Shown: positions 1 to 10,562, numbered from the stretch's first letter. The stretch: DNA of 58,756 nucleotides from Flavobacteriales bacterium (GCA_004214175.1 SGZH01000004.1:1-58756), one strand, 5' to 3'. Notes: a model not told the origin generated them from the letters alone. Numbers and translations are program-made.

Positions 1-16
1 GATAAAATTTAATTAG
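1..16 (+). CDS. Possible C-terminal end of rimP (partial)
   Basis: The window opens just upstream of nusA, where rimP (ribosome maturation factor) usually lies in bacteria. Reading from base 2 gives Ile-Lys-Phe-Asn and then a TAG stop at 14-16. Reading from base 1 gives Asp-Lys-Ile and a TAA stop at 10-12. Either could be the end of an upstream gene. The assignment rests only on gene order, because too few codons are visible to recognise the protein. Confidence 0.3.
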
Positions 17-22
17 AAGAAT

Positions 23-1255
23 ATGGAGAATTTAGCATTAATCGATTCTTTTTCAGAATTTAAAGATGATAAGTTAATAGACAGAGTAACATTAATGTCT
101 ATTTTAGAAGACGTTTTTAGAAACGCTTTAAAAAGAAAATATGGTGATGATGATAATTTTGATATTATTATCAATCCAGATAAAGGAGATTTAGAAATTT
201 GGAGGAATCGAGTGGTTGTTGCAGATGGTGAAGTTGAAGAACCTAACCAAGAAATTTCACTAACGGATGCTCAAAAAATAGAATCCGATTACGAAATTGG
301 TGAGGATGTAGCTGAAGAAGTTAAATTAATAGATTTAGGTCGTCGTTCAATTTTAGCATTGCGCCAGAATTTAATTTCTAAGATACATGAACACGATAAC
401 ACCAATATTTTTAAATATTTTAAGGATTTAGAGGGCGAAATTTATACTGCTGAGGTTCATCATATTCGTCACCGTGCAATTATACTTTTAGATGATGAAG
501 GTAACGAATTGATTTTACCAAAAGAAAAACAAATCCCATCAGATTTTTTTAGAAAAGGAGACAATGTTAGAGGAATTATTGAAGGAGTTGAACTCAAAGG
601 GAACAAGCCGTCAATTGTTATGTCGCGTGCTCATCCTAAATTTTTGGAAAAATTATTTGAACAAGAAATTCCAGAAGTTTTTGATGGATTGATTAATGTA
701 AAAAAAGTGGTTCGTATTCCAGGAGAAAAAGCAAAAGTAGCGGTAGACTCTTACGACGACCGAATAGATCCAGTAGGAGCTTGTGTTGGAATGAAAGGTT
801 CTCGTATTCACGGTATAGTTCGTGAGTTAGGGAATGAGAATATTGATGTAATTAATTTTACAAATAATACTCAGTTATATATCACAAGAGCCCTTAGCCC
901 TGCTAAAATAACTTCAATCAAATTAGATGAAGATAATAAAAGAGCAGAGGTAATATTAAAACCTGAAGAAGTTTCAAAAGCAATTGGCCGTGGAGGACAT
1001 AATATACGTTTAGCTGGGTATTTAACAGGTTACGAAATTGATGTATTACGAGAAGGAGCTGAAGAAGATGTAGAATTATCAGAATTCAAAGATGAAATTG
1101 ATGAGTGGATTATTAAAGAATTTGAAAAAATTGGACTAGATACTGCAAAAAGTGTATTGGAAAATGATCTAAAAGAATTAGTCAAGAGAACTGATTTAGA
1201 AGAGGAAACTATACAAGAAGTATTAAACATATTAAAAGAAGAATTTGAAGATTAA
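23..1255 (+). CDS. nusA: Transcription termination/antitermination factor NusA
   Basis: NusA binds RNA polymerase and nascent RNA and modulates pausing, termination and antitermination. The 410-residue protein has the N-terminal polymerase-binding region (about 1-125), an S1 domain (about 135-200), and two KH domains with the loops GMKG (about 255) and GRGG (about 325). It then ends in a short acidic helical tail. The C-terminal acidic repeats of the 495-residue E. coli protein are absent, which is usual outside the proteobacteria. It lies 54 bases upstream of infB in the conserved rimP-nusA-infB order, so the genes are probably cotranscribed. The ATG at 23 gives a normal NusA N-terminus. No anomaly was seen. 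Confidence 0.97.
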   Translation: MENLALIDSFSEFKDDKLIDRVTLMSILEDVFRNALKRKYGDDDNFDIIINPDKGDLEIWRNRVVVADGEVEEPNQEISLTDAQKIESDYEIGEDVAEEVKLIDLGRRSILALRQNLISKIHEHDNTNIFKYFKDLEGEIYTAEVHHIRHRAIILLDDEGNELILPKEKQIPSDFFRKGDNVRGIIEGVELKGNKPSIVMSRAHPKFLEKLFEQEIPEVFDGLINVKKVVRIPGEKAKVAVDSYDDRIDPVGACVGMKGSRIHGIVRELGNENIDVINFTNNTQLYITRALSPAKITSIKLDEDNKRAEVILKPEEVSKAIGRGGHNIRLAGYLTGYEIDVLREGAEEDVELSEFKDEIDEWIIKEFEKIGLDTAKSVLENDLKELVKRTDLEEETIQEVLNILKEEFED

Positions 1256-1309
1256 GTAGTAATTTAACTACATTTTTTTAAATTATTTAAAACAGGAGAA
1301 AGCATTTAT

Positions 1310-4051
1310 ATGGCTGAAGTAAAAACAATGAGACTTAATAAAGTTTTGCGCGAGTTCAACATATCATTGGATCGTGCAGTTGAATATTTAAGTTCAAAAG
1401 GTTACGAGGTGGAGTCTCGGCCTACAACTAAAATTTCTAATGAAGAATACCAAATACTCTTAGAGGAATTTCAAACAGATAAGAGTAAAAAAGTGGCTTC
1501 TAAGGAAGTTGGTGAGGAAAAAAGAAAAGAAAAAGAAGAGATTCGAATTGCTTCCGAGCGTGAACTTGAAGAAAAGCAAAAGAAAATAGAAGCATCCAAA
1601 AAGCTAATAAAAGCTGAAGTCAAACTTGAAGGTCCAAAAACTCTTGGAAAAATATCTCTCGATGTTAAAACTCCCAAGCCTAAAGAGGAAAAAAACTCAC
1701 AAGATAAAAAAGAAGTTCTCACTCCTATAAACGAAGAAATTTCTTTAAAAAATGAGGAATCTACTGATATTAAAAAAGAAATTCCTTCAGAAAAGAAAGA
1801 AGTGTTACCTGCAAAAGGACAAGAAAAAGTTTCAGATCCTGTAAAACAAGAAACTACTACAAAAATAGATGAAATCAAGGAATCTGAAAAAAGTATGTTT
1901 GAATCCGAGAAGGTATTAACTAAATATAAAAAATTAGATGGTCCAAAGGTAACAGGTGAGAAAATTGATTTAACACAATTTAAAAAACCTGAAAAGAAAA
2001 ATAAAGAAACTGCTGATGCAGATAAAGAAAAAAGAAGCAAACGAAGACGTATAAGTAAGGGTCCTGCAAAAAGTAGTGGTCGATCAGGAAATCAAAATAA
2101 TAGAGGTGGCCGTAAAAAACCAACTCATACCCCAAAAGAAGAACCTAGTGAAGCGGAAGTACAAAAACAAGTCCGAGAGACTTTAGAGAAATTACAAGGA
2201 AAATCTTCAAAAGGAAAAGGAGCGAAATATAGAAGAGAAAAAAGAGATGTTCATCGCCAGAAAACAGAAGATGATCAAGCTCTGCAAGATGCAGAAAGTA
2301 AATTACTTAAAGTAACTGAATTTGTTACTGTAAGTGAAATTGCTACCATGATGGATGTCCCTGTAACTCAAATTATTTCAGCTTGTATGTCCCTGGGAAT
2401 GATGGTGACTATGAACCAAAGATTAGATGCAGAGACTTTAACCATCGTTGCTGAAGAATTTGATTTTTCGGTAGAATTTATTACTGCTGATATTGAAGAA
2501 TCTATTCAAGTAGAAGAAGATGCTCCAGAAGATCTAACTAATAGAGCTCCTATTGTTACAGTTATGGGGCACGTTGATCATGGTAAAACTTCATTGTTAG
2601 ATTACGTTCGTAAAGAAAACGTTATTGCTGGTGAGTCAGGTGGAATAACACAACATATAGGTGCCTACAGTGTCACCCTTGAAGATGGTCAGCAAATAAC
2701 TTTTTTAGATACACCAGGACATGAGGCCTTTACGGCAATGCGTGCTCGTGGTACGCAAGTAACAGATTTAGCTATTATTGTGATTGCTGCAGATGATGAT
2801 ATTATGCCTCAGACTAAAGAAGCGATTAGCCATGCTCAAGCAGCTGGAGTACCCATAGTTTTTGCAATCAATAAAATTGATAGACCAACAGCAAACCCAG
2901 ATAAAATTAAAGAAGGCTTATCACAAATGAATTTGTTAGTTGAAGATTGGGGAGGGAAAATTCAATCTCATGATATTTCTGCGAAAACAGGAGATGGAGT
3001 CAATGAATTATTAGAGAAAGTATTATTAGAGGCTGAATTATTAGAACTCAAAGCAAATCCAAATAAAGCTGCAAATGGAACTGTTGTTGAAGCATTTTTA
3101 GATAAAGGTAGAGGTTATGTTTCGACCATTTTAGTCCAAGGAGGTACTCTAAAAATTGGAGATTATCTTTTAGCAGGTCAATGTAGTGGAAAAGTAAAAG
3201 CGATGCATGATGAGCGTGGAAATAAGATAAAAGAAGCTGGCCCAGCTACACCGATATCAATTTTAGGTTTGGATGGTGCTCCACAAGCTGGTGATAAATT
3301 TAATGTATTCGATGATGAAAGAGAAGCAAAAGGTATTGCTTCAAAAAGAACTCAATTGCAAAGAGAACAATCTGTTAGAACTCAACGTCATATAACATTA
3401 GATGAAATTGGACGTAGAATAGCATTAGGAGATTTTAAAGAATTAAATGTAATCTTAAAGGGTGATGTTGATGGATCAGTAGAAGCTTTAACAGACTCCT
3501 TCTTAAAATTATCTACAGATGAAATACAAGTAAATATTATTCATAAAGGGGTAGGAGCCATTACAGAAAGTGATGTGCTACTGGCATCTGCATCTGATGC
3601 AATTATTATAGGTTTTAATGTAAGGCCAATGGGTAATGCTAGACAAATTGCTGATAAAGAAGAAATTGATATTAGAATGTATTCCATTATTTATGCTGCA
3701 ATAAATGACCTAAAGGATGCAATGGAAGGCATGTTATCGCCAGAGATGAAAGAAGAAATCACTGGAACTGCAGAAATTAGAGAAACGTTCAAAATTTCTA
3801 AGATAGGAACCATAGCAGGTTGTATGGTTATTAGTGGTAAAATTTATAAAGATTCTGGAATCCGATTAATTCGTGAAGGCGTAGTAGTTTATAGCGGAGA
3901 GTTATCATCTTTAAAAAGATTCAAAGATGATGCTAAAGAAGTTGCCAAGGGTTACGATTGCGGTATGCAAATCAAAAATTACAATGATATAAAAGAAAAT
4001 GATATTATTGAATGCTTCAGAGAGGTAGCGATCAAGAAAAAACTTAAGTAA
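1310..4051 (+). CDS. infB: Translation initiation factor IF-2
   Basis: IF-2 is a GTPase that brings fMet-tRNA to the 30S subunit and promotes subunit joining. The 913-residue protein has an N-terminal IF2_N-type motif and a long Lys/Glu-rich linker (about 60-320). The G domain follows, with G1 GHVDHGKT at 420-427, DTPGH at 467-471 and NKID at 521-524, and then domains II, III and the C-terminal fMet-tRNA-binding domain. AGGAG lies about 11 bases upstream of the ATG, an unusually clear ribosome binding site for this genome. It follows nusA directly. The low-complexity linker is typical of Bacteroidota IF-2 and differs in base composition from the G domain. Confidence 0.98.
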   Translation: MAEVKTMRLNKVLREFNISLDRAVEYLSSKGYEVESRPTTKISNEEYQILLEEFQTDKSKKVASKEVGEEKRKEKEEIRIASERELEEKQKKIEASKKLIKAEVKLEGPKTLGKISLDVKTPKPKEEKNSQDKKEVLTPINEEISLKNEESTDIKKEIPSEKKEVLPAKGQEKVSDPVKQETTTKIDEIKESEKSMFESEKVLTKYKKLDGPKVTGEKIDLTQFKKPEKKNKETADADKEKRSKRRRISKGPAKSSGRSGNQNNRGGRKKPTHTPKEEPSEAEVQKQVRETLEKLQGKSSKGKGAKYRREKRDVHRQKTEDDQALQDAESKLLKVTEFVTVSEIATMMDVPVTQIISACMSLGMMVTMNQRLDAETLTIVAEEFDFSVEFITADIEESIQVEEDAPEDLTNRAPIVTVMGHVDHGKTSLLDYVRKENVIAGESGGITQHIGAYSVTLEDGQQITFLDTPGHEAFTAMRARGTQVTDLAIIVIAADDDIMPQTKEAISHAQAAGVPIVFAINKIDRPTANPDKIKEGLSQMNLLVEDWGGKIQSHDISAKTGDGVNELLEKVLLEAELLELKANPNKAANGTVVEAFLDKGRGYVSTILVQGGTLKIGDYLLAGQCSGKVKAMHDERGNKIKEAGPATPISILGLDGAPQAGDKFNVFDDEREAKGIASKRTQLQREQSVRTQRHITLDEIGRRIALGDFKELNVILKGDVDGSVEALTDSFLKLSTDEIQVNIIHKGVGAITESDVLLASASDAIIIGFNVRPMGNARQIADKEEIDIRMYSIIYAAINDLKDAMEGMLSPEMKEEITGTAEIRETFKISKIGTIAGCMVISGKIYKDSGIRLIREGVVVYSGELSSLKRFKDDAKEVAKGYDCGMQIKNYNDIKENDIIECFREVAIKKKLK

Positions 4052-4053
4052 TC

Positions 4054-4088
4054 AAAATAAGTCAAAAACACTGCATCGATCTTATTTT
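4054..4088. terminator. Weak bidirectional hairpin between infB and the SPOR gene
   Basis: AAAATAAG at 4054-4061 is mirrored by CTTATTTT at 4081-4088, with a 19-base loop. It sits between the convergent infB (+) and SPOR (-) genes. The stem has only one G:C pair, so terminator function is uncertain. Confidence 0.3.
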
Positions 4089-4481
4089 TTAATTTCTATC
4101 TGGTTTTAAAATAAACGCTGAGGGATATTTGTTTTTTATCTCAATTCTAGCTCGATCTGCCTCTAAGCGTGTATTAAAATTCCCTACCCAGACTTTATAA
4201 TTTGGAGTTTCATATTTTATAGACGCAGGCCAAGAATCATAATGTTTTTGATAATCTCTTATTATTCTACTGGCCACTTTTAATTCTCCGTAATATAATT
4301 GAATAGTATAACCATCAGAAAGTTTGTTTTCAGTTTCTAACTTTTTTTTAAAAGTTAAAATTTCTGATACTTTTTCATTTGCATTAATTGTAATTGAAGC
4401 GTTTTGACCATAAGAAAAGCAAACAAAAACAATAGTAAAAACAAAGCAAGAGATGGTTCCGTTGTTAGATTTCAGTTTCAT
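4089..4481 (-). CDS. Small secreted SPOR-domain protein
   Basis: This 130-residue protein has a signal peptide (about 1-25, ending near SYGQ) and a C-terminal SPOR-like domain (about 55-130). That domain contains YTIQLYYGELKVASRII and KVWVGNFNTRLEADRARIEI, the alternating pattern of the SPOR fold. SPOR domains bind peptidoglycan lacking stem peptides, often at division sites, so a periplasmic wall-associated role is inferred; no partner is visible. It is convergent with infB, and its promoter region faces the act operon. It is short for the family and has no separate enzymatic domain. Confidence 0.75.
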   Translation of the reverse strand: MKLKSNNGTISCFVFTIVFVCFSYGQNASITINANEKVSEILTFKKKLETENKLSDGYTIQLYYGELKVASRIIRDYQKHYDSWPASIKYETPNYKVWVGNFNTRLEADRARIEIKNKYPSAFILKPDRN

Positions 4482-4497
4482 AAATGATATATTAATG

Positions 4498-4531
4498 CAA
4501 ATGTAAATTTAATTAACTAAAAAGAAAGCAA
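4498..4531 (-). promoter_or_regulatory. Candidate promoter of the SPOR gene
   Basis: On the minus strand a TACATTTG element (4505 to 4498) matches the Bacteroidota -7 consensus TAnnTTTG. A TTG lies 23 bases upstream (4531-4529), slightly longer than the usual 19-21. The -7 element ends 17 bases before the start codon. Confidence 0.35.
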
Positions 4532-4604
4532 CTTTATTATTTAGAATTGTTATAAATTAGACATTAACACTTTGTTTGTATTTCTAAAATTGACTTTTAT
4601 ACCT

Positions 4605-4612
4605 TATTTTTG
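4605..4612 (+). promoter_or_regulatory. Candidate -7 element upstream of the act operon
   Basis: TATTTTTG matches TAnnTTTG and would give a leader of about 90 bases before actA. No TTG sits at the usual spacing, so the call is weak. The rest of the 226-base gap at 4482-4707 shows nothing recognisable except an A-run just before the ATG. Confidence 0.3.
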
Positions 4613-4707
4613 CTGCGTTATTTGAGGTATTTAGGTGGCTTATTTCCTAGAGGTTTGAAAATGAACTAACTACATCTTATAATTAAAAAAAAAAAATAAT
4701 CATTTGT

Positions 4708-5979
4708 ATGAAAAAGGTAAATTTCCATAATTTATCATCAAATTTATCACTTTTGTTGCTAGCATTTGTGTTAGTTTTTTCAACTAGTATTTTAGCACAA
4801 GAAAATGGTGATGTAAAAGCTGGGGAGGCTTTATATAAGTCAAATTGTGCAGCTTGTCATAAATTAGACAAGAAAGGAGTAGGGCCAGCTTTAAGAAATG
4901 TTGCTGAAAAATACGAAAGAGATTGGCTTTATAAATGGATCAAAAATAGCCAAGGATTGATTAAGTCAGGAGATTCTAAGGCGGTAGCTTTGTTTGCTGA
5001 GTATAACAATTCAGTAATGACTTCATTTCCTGGATTATCAAATAATGATATTGATAATATCCTTGCTTACACCAGTCTTCCAAAACCTGAACCAAAAATA
5101 GCTGTAGCTCCTGTAACTGCTAAAAATAATGATGATGGAAACCTTCAAAATATAATTCTTGCAGTATTAGTTTTAATTTTATTGCTTTTAGTTATTATGT
5201 TTTATCTAGTAGCTAAGTCTCTAGCAAAATTATACAAAGTAAATGGAATTGAAGAAAAGATTGAACCCAAAATACCTTTATGGAAAATATTTGTAAAGAA
5301 TCAATTTTTAATGTTAGTTTCTGCTATCATGTTTTTGTTAGTAGCGGCTTATTTCATGTATGGGTTTTTCATGCAAATAGGAATAGATCAAGGTTATGCT
5401 CCCGTGCAACCAATCCATTATTCTCATAAGATACATGCTGGTGCTAATGAAATAGATTGTAATTATTGTCATTCTTCAGCGAGAAAAAGTAAACATTCAG
5501 GGATTCCTTCTTTAAATGTTTGTATGAATTGTCATAAACATATTTCGGAATATAATGGTGAAGAAGATCTAGCAAATGGTTACACTAAAGATTTTTATGA
5601 CAAAGAAATTGCTAAGCTATATGATGCTGTCGGATGGGATGATGCAGAACAAAGATATACAGGCGAGGAAAAACCAGTTAAATGGGTCCGTATTCATAAC
5701 CTTCCAGATTTTGTTTACTTTAACCATTCGCAGCATGTAAAAGTTGCAGGTGTTGAATGTCAAACGTGTCATGGACCTGTTGAGGAAATGGAGATAATGT
5801 ATCAACATTCTTCACTCACAATGGGATGGTGTATTGATTGTCATAGAGAGACAAATGTTGATTTGGAAAATAATGGATATTACGAAAAAATACATGAAGA
5901 ACTATCTAAAAAATATAACGTAGAGAAATTAACTGCTGCCGAATTAGGCGGATTAGAATGTGGTAAGTGTCACTATTAA
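4708..5979 (+). CDS. actA: Alternative complex III subunit A, multiheme cytochrome c
   Basis: ActA is the electron-transferring multiheme subunit of the quinol:cytochrome c oxidoreductase that replaces complex bc1 in Bacteroidota. The 423-residue protein starts with a signal peptide (about 1-31) and then a monoheme cytochrome c domain (CAACH at 47-51). Next come membrane segments near 148-170 and 195-220, and a pentaheme part with CxxCH motifs starting at residues 251, 272, 351, 375 and 418. The count is therefore six heme sites, an N-terminal monoheme domain joined to the pentaheme core. It is the first gene of the act-cox operon. The last heme motif lies three residues before the stop, so the C-terminus is complete. 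Confidence 0.93.
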   Translation: MKKVNFHNLSSNLSLLLLAFVLVFSTSILAQENGDVKAGEALYKSNCAACHKLDKKGVGPALRNVAEKYERDWLYKWIKNSQGLIKSGDSKAVALFAEYNNSVMTSFPGLSNNDIDNILAYTSLPKPEPKIAVAPVTAKNNDDGNLQNIILAVLVLILLLLVIMFYLVAKSLAKLYKVNGIEEKIEPKIPLWKIFVKNQFLMLVSAIMFLLVAAYFMYGFFMQIGIDQGYAPVQPIHYSHKIHAGANEIDCNYCHSSARKSKHSGIPSLNVCMNCHKHISEYNGEEDLANGYTKDFYDKEIAKLYDAVGWDDAEQRYTGEEKPVKWVRIHNLPDFVYFNHSQHVKVAGVECQTCHGPVEEMEIMYQHSSLTMGWCIDCHRETNVDLENNGYYEKIHEELSKKYNVEKLTAAELGGLECGKCHY

Positions 5980-6031
5980 AAAATACAACGACCTACCTAT
6001 TAAGTGGTTAGTCAATAAATTAACAAAATAA

Positions 6032-9000
6032 ATGTCATCAAATAAAAAATACTGGAAAAGTGTTGAGGAATTAGACGAAAGTAGCTCTATTGTTGAGTTG
6101 CTTAAGCAAAATGAATTTGTTGAGCAAATACCGACCGATGAATTTTTAGGAGACAAAAACACCCTAGAATCTTCTTCAACATCTCGGAGAGATTTTTTGA
6201 AATATGTAGGTTTTACGACTGCTGCTGCATCTTTAGCTGCTTGTGAGGGACCTGTTATTAAATCGATTCCTTATGTAGTTGCTCCAGATGAAATTGTTCC
6301 GGGAATTCCTAATTTTTATGCTACTTCTATTGCAGATGGTTTCGATTTTGCTAATGTTTTAATAAAAACTAGAGAAGGAAGACCTATAAAGGTAGAACGC
6401 AATCATTTAGCAAAACATTCAGGAGCTGTAAATGCTAGAGTACATGCATCGGTACTTTCTATGTATGATAAAAATCGATTGGAAGGGCCAAAAGTAATGG
6501 GTGAATACACTTCCTGGATTGATTTTGATAAAAACGTTTCCAATAGAATTGAGGAATTAAAAGATGAAAAAATTATCTTATTAACCCAATCCTTTGCAAG
6601 CCCAACTACCTCTGAATTAATTATAAAATTTCAGAAAAAATATCCAAACATTAGACATGTAATTTATGACAGTATATCTTCTTCAGAAGCTTTAGATGCT
6701 TTTGAAGATAAATATGGTATACGCGCTTTACCTGATTATGATTTTTCAAATGCGGAGGTTATAGTTTCTGTAGGAGCAGATTTTATTGGAGATTGGCAAG
6801 GTGGAGGTTTTGAAGGTAGTTATGCTAAAAAACGTATCCCAAAAAAGGGTAAAATGTCAAGACATTATCAATTCGAAAGTAATATGTCTCTTTCTGGTGC
6901 TAATGCAGATGTTCGTATACCTATTCTTCCATCTTTACAATTAGAAGTTTTAAAAGCTTTAGTATCTGATTCTTATATAAAATTACCAAAGCAAGTTTCA
7001 GTTCTAGTAGAAAAGGCTAAAAAGCAATTAAAAAAAGCAGGAAAAAAAGGGGTTATAATTACAGGTATACCCGATTTTGATGCGCAAAAAATGGTTTTGG
7101 ATTACAATCAAGATAGTGTAGTGATGGATGTAAAGTATCCACGGACTACGTTCATGGGTAGGTCATCTGAGGTTGAAAAAGTAATGAACGGTGTAATATC
7201 CGGTGATATTAAAGGACTAATATCTGTTGGTGTAAATCCTGTTTATTCTTTTCCTGATGCTAGATTTAGGGATGCATATAAAAATTTGCCATTTTCTCTT
7301 GCTTTTTCTATGAAAGAAGATGAAACTGCTGCTTTGGCTCAAATTATCGGAGCAACTCCTCACTATTTAGAGTCTTGGGGAGATTGTCAGTTTAAAAAAG
7401 GTACGTTCTCCCTTATGCAACCTACAATTAGACCACTATTTAATACCCAACAGTTTCAAGAATGTCTAGTAAGATGGACTCAAAGTGGGTCTTCTTATTA
7501 TGATTTCTTAAAAGATTTTTGGTCAAATAATATTTTGGAAAGTGGGAATCATTGGAATCAAGCTCTACATGATGGAGTTATTACTAGTAAAGCTAAAGTA
7601 AAGACTGATGCAGATACCTCTATTGGGGAGGTCTTAATTTCTAAAAAAATAATCAATACTAAAAAATCATCTGGAAATCTTGAATTAACACTTTATACCA
7701 AAACTGGTTTAGGAGATGGACAACAGGCAAATAATCCTTGGTTACAAGAATTACCAGATCCAATTACGCGGACTACATGGGATAATTATATTACTATTTC
7801 TGCAACCGATGCCACTAGATTAGGTATAGAAAATAATAATGTAGCTAATGGAGCCTTAAATGGAAGTTATGTAAACCTTTTTATGGGTGAAACAGTAATT
7901 AACAAAGTTCCAGTTTTAATTCAGCCTGGTCAAGCTCAGGGTTCCATAGGATTAGCTCTAGGTTATGGTAGAACATCTTCTATTCAAAAAGAAATGCAAA
8001 CTGGTGTAAATGCTTATAGGTTGTATAAAGAATTTTCACCTATTCAGACCGTAACTATTGATAGAATTGAAGGTGAGCATGAGTTTGCTTGTGTACAGTT
8101 GCACAATACTATGATGGGAAGAGATATTGTTAGAGAAACAACTCTAGAGGTATTTAATACAAAAGACGCCAGTAAATGGAATCCTGTTCCTGTAGTCTCA
8201 AAAGATCATGAAGAAATTTCAGTAAATGATCCAGGTGCAGATTTATGGACTTCTTTTGATAGAACCATAGGTCCCCATTTTAATCTTTCAATAGATCTTA
8301 ATACTTGTACAGGATGTGGAGCTTGTGTAATCGCTTGTCATGCAGAAAACAATGTTCCTGTTGTTGGAAAAGAAGAAGTCCGTAAGAGCCGAGATATGCA
8401 CTGGCTTAGAATTGACAGGTATTATTCTAGTGAAGAATCTTTTGAAATTGATTTAGATAAAAAAGAAAATATTTCTGGTCTAGGTAAATCATTATCTGAA
8501 TTTGGGGAGATGGAAAATCCCTCAGAAAACCCTCAGGTTGCATTCATGCCTGTGATGTGTCAGCATTGTAATCATGCACCATGTGAAACAGTATGCCCTG
8601 TAGCGGCAACTTCACATGGTCGCCAGGGACAAAATCAAATGACATATAATCGTTGTGTTGGAACTCGATATTGTGCAAATAACTGTCCCTATAAAGTTCG
8701 TCGTTTTAACTGGTTTTTATATGCCCAAAATGATCAATTTGATTTTAATATGAATAATGATTTAGGACGTATGGTATTGAACCCGGATGTTGTGGTTCGC
8801 TCAAGAGGTGTGATGGAAAAGTGTTCATTCTGTATTCAATCAACACAAGCTATCATCTTAAAGGCAAAAAGAGAAGGAAGACAAGTAAAAAAAGGAGAAT
8901 TTAATGATTCTTGTGCCTGTTCAGCAGCTTGCGATACTGGAGCTATGAGATTTGGTGATATTAATGATGAAGAAAGTATTATTTCTGATCTTATTAAAGA

Positions 9001-9088
9001 TGATAGGGCATATCATTTATTAGCAGAAGTAGGAACAAAACCAAATGTAGTTTATCAAACAAAAATCAGGAACACAAATGAAGTATAA
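6032..9088 (+). CDS. actB: Alternative complex III subunit B, Fe-S/molybdopterin-oxidoreductase-like
   Basis: This is the large peripheral subunit of the Act complex. The 1018-residue protein has a twin-arginine motif (SRRDFLK, Arg52-Arg53) placed unusually far in, after about 50 extra residues, as in Bacteroidota 'TAT-variant' ActB proteins. A molybdopterin-oxidoreductase-like part (about 80-740) follows; in this family it holds no cofactor, and I see no N-terminal Fe-S cysteine motif. The C-terminal ferredoxin-like part has cysteine groups beginning at 759 (CTGCGAC), 843 (CQHCNHAPC), 875 and 931, enough for several Fe-S clusters. It lies 52 bases after actA and 26 before actC. Confidence 0.95.
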   Translation: MSSNKKYWKSVEELDESSSIVELLKQNEFVEQIPTDEFLGDKNTLESSSTSRRDFLKYVGFTTAAASLAACEGPVIKSIPYVVAPDEIVPGIPNFYATSIADGFDFANVLIKTREGRPIKVERNHLAKHSGAVNARVHASVLSMYDKNRLEGPKVMGEYTSWIDFDKNVSNRIEELKDEKIILLTQSFASPTTSELIIKFQKKYPNIRHVIYDSISSSEALDAFEDKYGIRALPDYDFSNAEVIVSVGADFIGDWQGGGFEGSYAKKRIPKKGKMSRHYQFESNMSLSGANADVRIPILPSLQLEVLKALVSDSYIKLPKQVSVLVEKAKKQLKKAGKKGVIITGIPDFDAQKMVLDYNQDSVVMDVKYPRTTFMGRSSEVEKVMNGVISGDIKGLISVGVNPVYSFPDARFRDAYKNLPFSLAFSMKEDETAALAQIIGATPHYLESWGDCQFKKGTFSLMQPTIRPLFNTQQFQECLVRWTQSGSSYYDFLKDFWSNNILESGNHWNQALHDGVITSKAKVKTDADTSIGEVLISKKIINTKKSSGNLELTLYTKTGLGDGQQANNPWLQELPDPITRTTWDNYITISATDATRLGIENNNVANGALNGSYVNLFMGETVINKVPVLIQPGQAQGSIGLALGYGRTSSIQKEMQTGVNAYRLYKEFSPIQTVTIDRIEGEHEFACVQLHNTMMGRDIVRETTLEVFNTKDASKWNPVPVVSKDHEEISVNDPGADLWTSFDRTIGPHFNLSIDLNTCTGCGACVIACHAENNVPVVGKEEVRKSRDMHWLRIDRYYSSEESFEIDLDKKENISGLGKSLSEFGEMENPSENPQVAFMPVMCQHCNHAPCETVCPVAATSHGRQGQNQMTYNRCVGTRYCANNCPYKVRRFNWFLYAQNDQFDFNMNNDLGRMVLNPDVVVRSRGVMEKCSFCIQSTQAIILKAKREGRQVKKGEFNDSCACSAACDTGAMRFGDINDEESIISDLIKDDRAYHLLAEVGTKPNVVYQTKIRNTNEV

Positions 9089-9114
9089 TAAAATAACTAA
9101 GTAACAGAATACAT

Positions 9115-10560
9115 ATGGCATCGCATTACGAAGCACCTATTAGAAAACCTTTAGTTACTGGAGATAAATCCTATCATGATGTTACGTTAGATGTTGTAGC
9201 AGCAGTTGAAGGAAAAGCCAATAAATCTTGGTGGATTGTTTTTTCAATTGCATTAGCTGCATTTTCGTGGGGTATCGGTTGTATCATTTATACCGTTTCA
9301 ACAGGTATAGGCGCTTGGGGATTAAATAAAACTGTTGGTTGGGCTTGGGATATAACCAACTTTGTATGGTGGGTAGGAATTGGTCATGCAGGAACACTAA
9401 TTTCTGCAGTTTTATTATTATTCCGTCAAAAATGGAGAATGGGAATTAATCGCTCTGCAGAGGCAATGACAATTTTCTCTGTAATTCAAGCTGGTTTATT
9501 TCCAATTATTCATATGGGCCGTCCTTGGTTAGCCTATTGGGTTGTTCCAATTCCTAATCAATTTGGTTCTTTGTGGGTCAACTTTAATTCACCATTACTT
9601 TGGGATGTATTTGCCATATCAACTTATCTTTCAGTTTCATTAGTTTTTTGGTGGACTGGATTATTACCAGATTTTGCTATGATACGAGATAGAGCGATTA
9701 CACCTTTCAACAAAAAAATATATGGTATTCTTTCTTTTGGATGGAGTGGTCGGGCAAAAGATTGGCAGCGTTTTGAAGAAGTATCACTTGTCTTAGCTGG
9801 ATTAGCTACACCATTAGTACTATCAGTTCACACTATAGTATCTTTTGACTTTGCAACTTCTGTAATACCAGGTTGGCATACTACTATATTTCCTCCTTAT
9901 TTTGTTGCTGGAGCAGTTTTTTCAGGTTTCGCAATGGTAAATACATTACTAATAATTATGCGAAAAGTTTCAAGTTTAGAGGATTATATTACCCTCCAAC
10001 ATATAGAGTTAATGAACATTGTAATAATGATTACTGGTTCAATTGTTGGAGTTGCCTATATAACAGAGCTATTTATCGCTTGGTATTCTGGTGTTGAATA
10101 TGAGCAATATGCGTTCCTTAATAGAGCAACAGGTCCTTATTGGTGGGCTTATTGGGCAATGATGACTTGTAATGTGTTTTCACCCCAATTTATGTGGTTT
10201 CCAAAATTAAGAAGAAGTATTATGTTCTCTTTTATTATTTCAATTGTTGTTAATATTGGAATGTGGTTTGAACGGTTTGTAATAATTGTTACGTCATTGC
10301 ATCGTGATTACCTTCCTTCATCTTGGACAATGTTTTCTCCGACATTTGTTGATATAGGTATTTTTATAGGTACTATAGGGTTCTTTTTTGTATTATTTTT
10401 ATTGTATGCAAGAACATTTCCAGTAATTGCGCAAGCAGAGGTAAAATCGATTTTAAAATCATCTGGAGCTAATTTTAAAAAATTAAGAGCTGAACATGGA
10501 GATGACGCAAAGCATTATGGTGAAGAAGTAAAATTTTCAACTAAAAATAAAAATGATTAA
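9115..10560 (+). CDS. actC: Alternative complex III subunit C, NrfD-like membrane protein
   Basis: ActC is an NrfD/PsrC-family integral membrane subunit thought to carry a quinol-binding site and possibly a proton path. The 481-residue protein has a soluble N-terminus (about 1-35) and then about ten hydrophobic segments rich in Trp and His. It ends in a short charged cytoplasmic tail (about 440-481). The ATG at 9115 gives the usual ActC N-terminus. It is followed after two bases by actD, so translation is probably coupled. It is paralogous in fold to ActF at 11755. Confidence 0.93.
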   Translation: MASHYEAPIRKPLVTGDKSYHDVTLDVVAAVEGKANKSWWIVFSIALAAFSWGIGCIIYTVSTGIGAWGLNKTVGWAWDITNFVWWVGIGHAGTLISAVLLLFRQKWRMGINRSAEAMTIFSVIQAGLFPIIHMGRPWLAYWVVPIPNQFGSLWVNFNSPLLWDVFAISTYLSVSLVFWWTGLLPDFAMIRDRAITPFNKKIYGILSFGWSGRAKDWQRFEEVSLVLAGLATPLVLSVHTIVSFDFATSVIPGWHTTIFPPYFVAGAVFSGFAMVNTLLIIMRKVSSLEDYITLQHIELMNIVIMITGSIVGVAYITELFIAWYSGVEYEQYAFLNRATGPYWWAYWAMMTCNVFSPQFMWFPKLRRSIMFSFIISIVVNIGMWFERFVIIVTSLHRDYLPSSWTMFSPTFVDIGIFIGTIGFFFVLFLLYARTFPVIAQAEVKSILKSSGANFKKLRAEHGDDAKHYGEEVKFSTKNKND

Positions 10561-10562
10561 TT

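Noticed and set aside
1471-2040. Long open frame on the minus strand, 189 codons
   Set aside because: It lies opposite the Lys/Glu-rich linker of infB, whose AAA/GAA codons read as Phe/Ser-rich sequence on the other strand. It has no gene-like features.
6032-9088. A molybdenum enzyme (e.g. formate dehydrogenase or nitrate reductase type)
   Set aside because: The neighbouring actA, actC-F genes and the C-terminal ferredoxin part identify ActB. The domain lacks an N-terminal Fe-S motif, and this family binds no molybdenum cofactor.
9873-10097. Open frame of 74 codons on the plus strand inside actC
   Set aside because: It is an alternative frame of the membrane-helix region of actC, with no start signal and no recognisable product.
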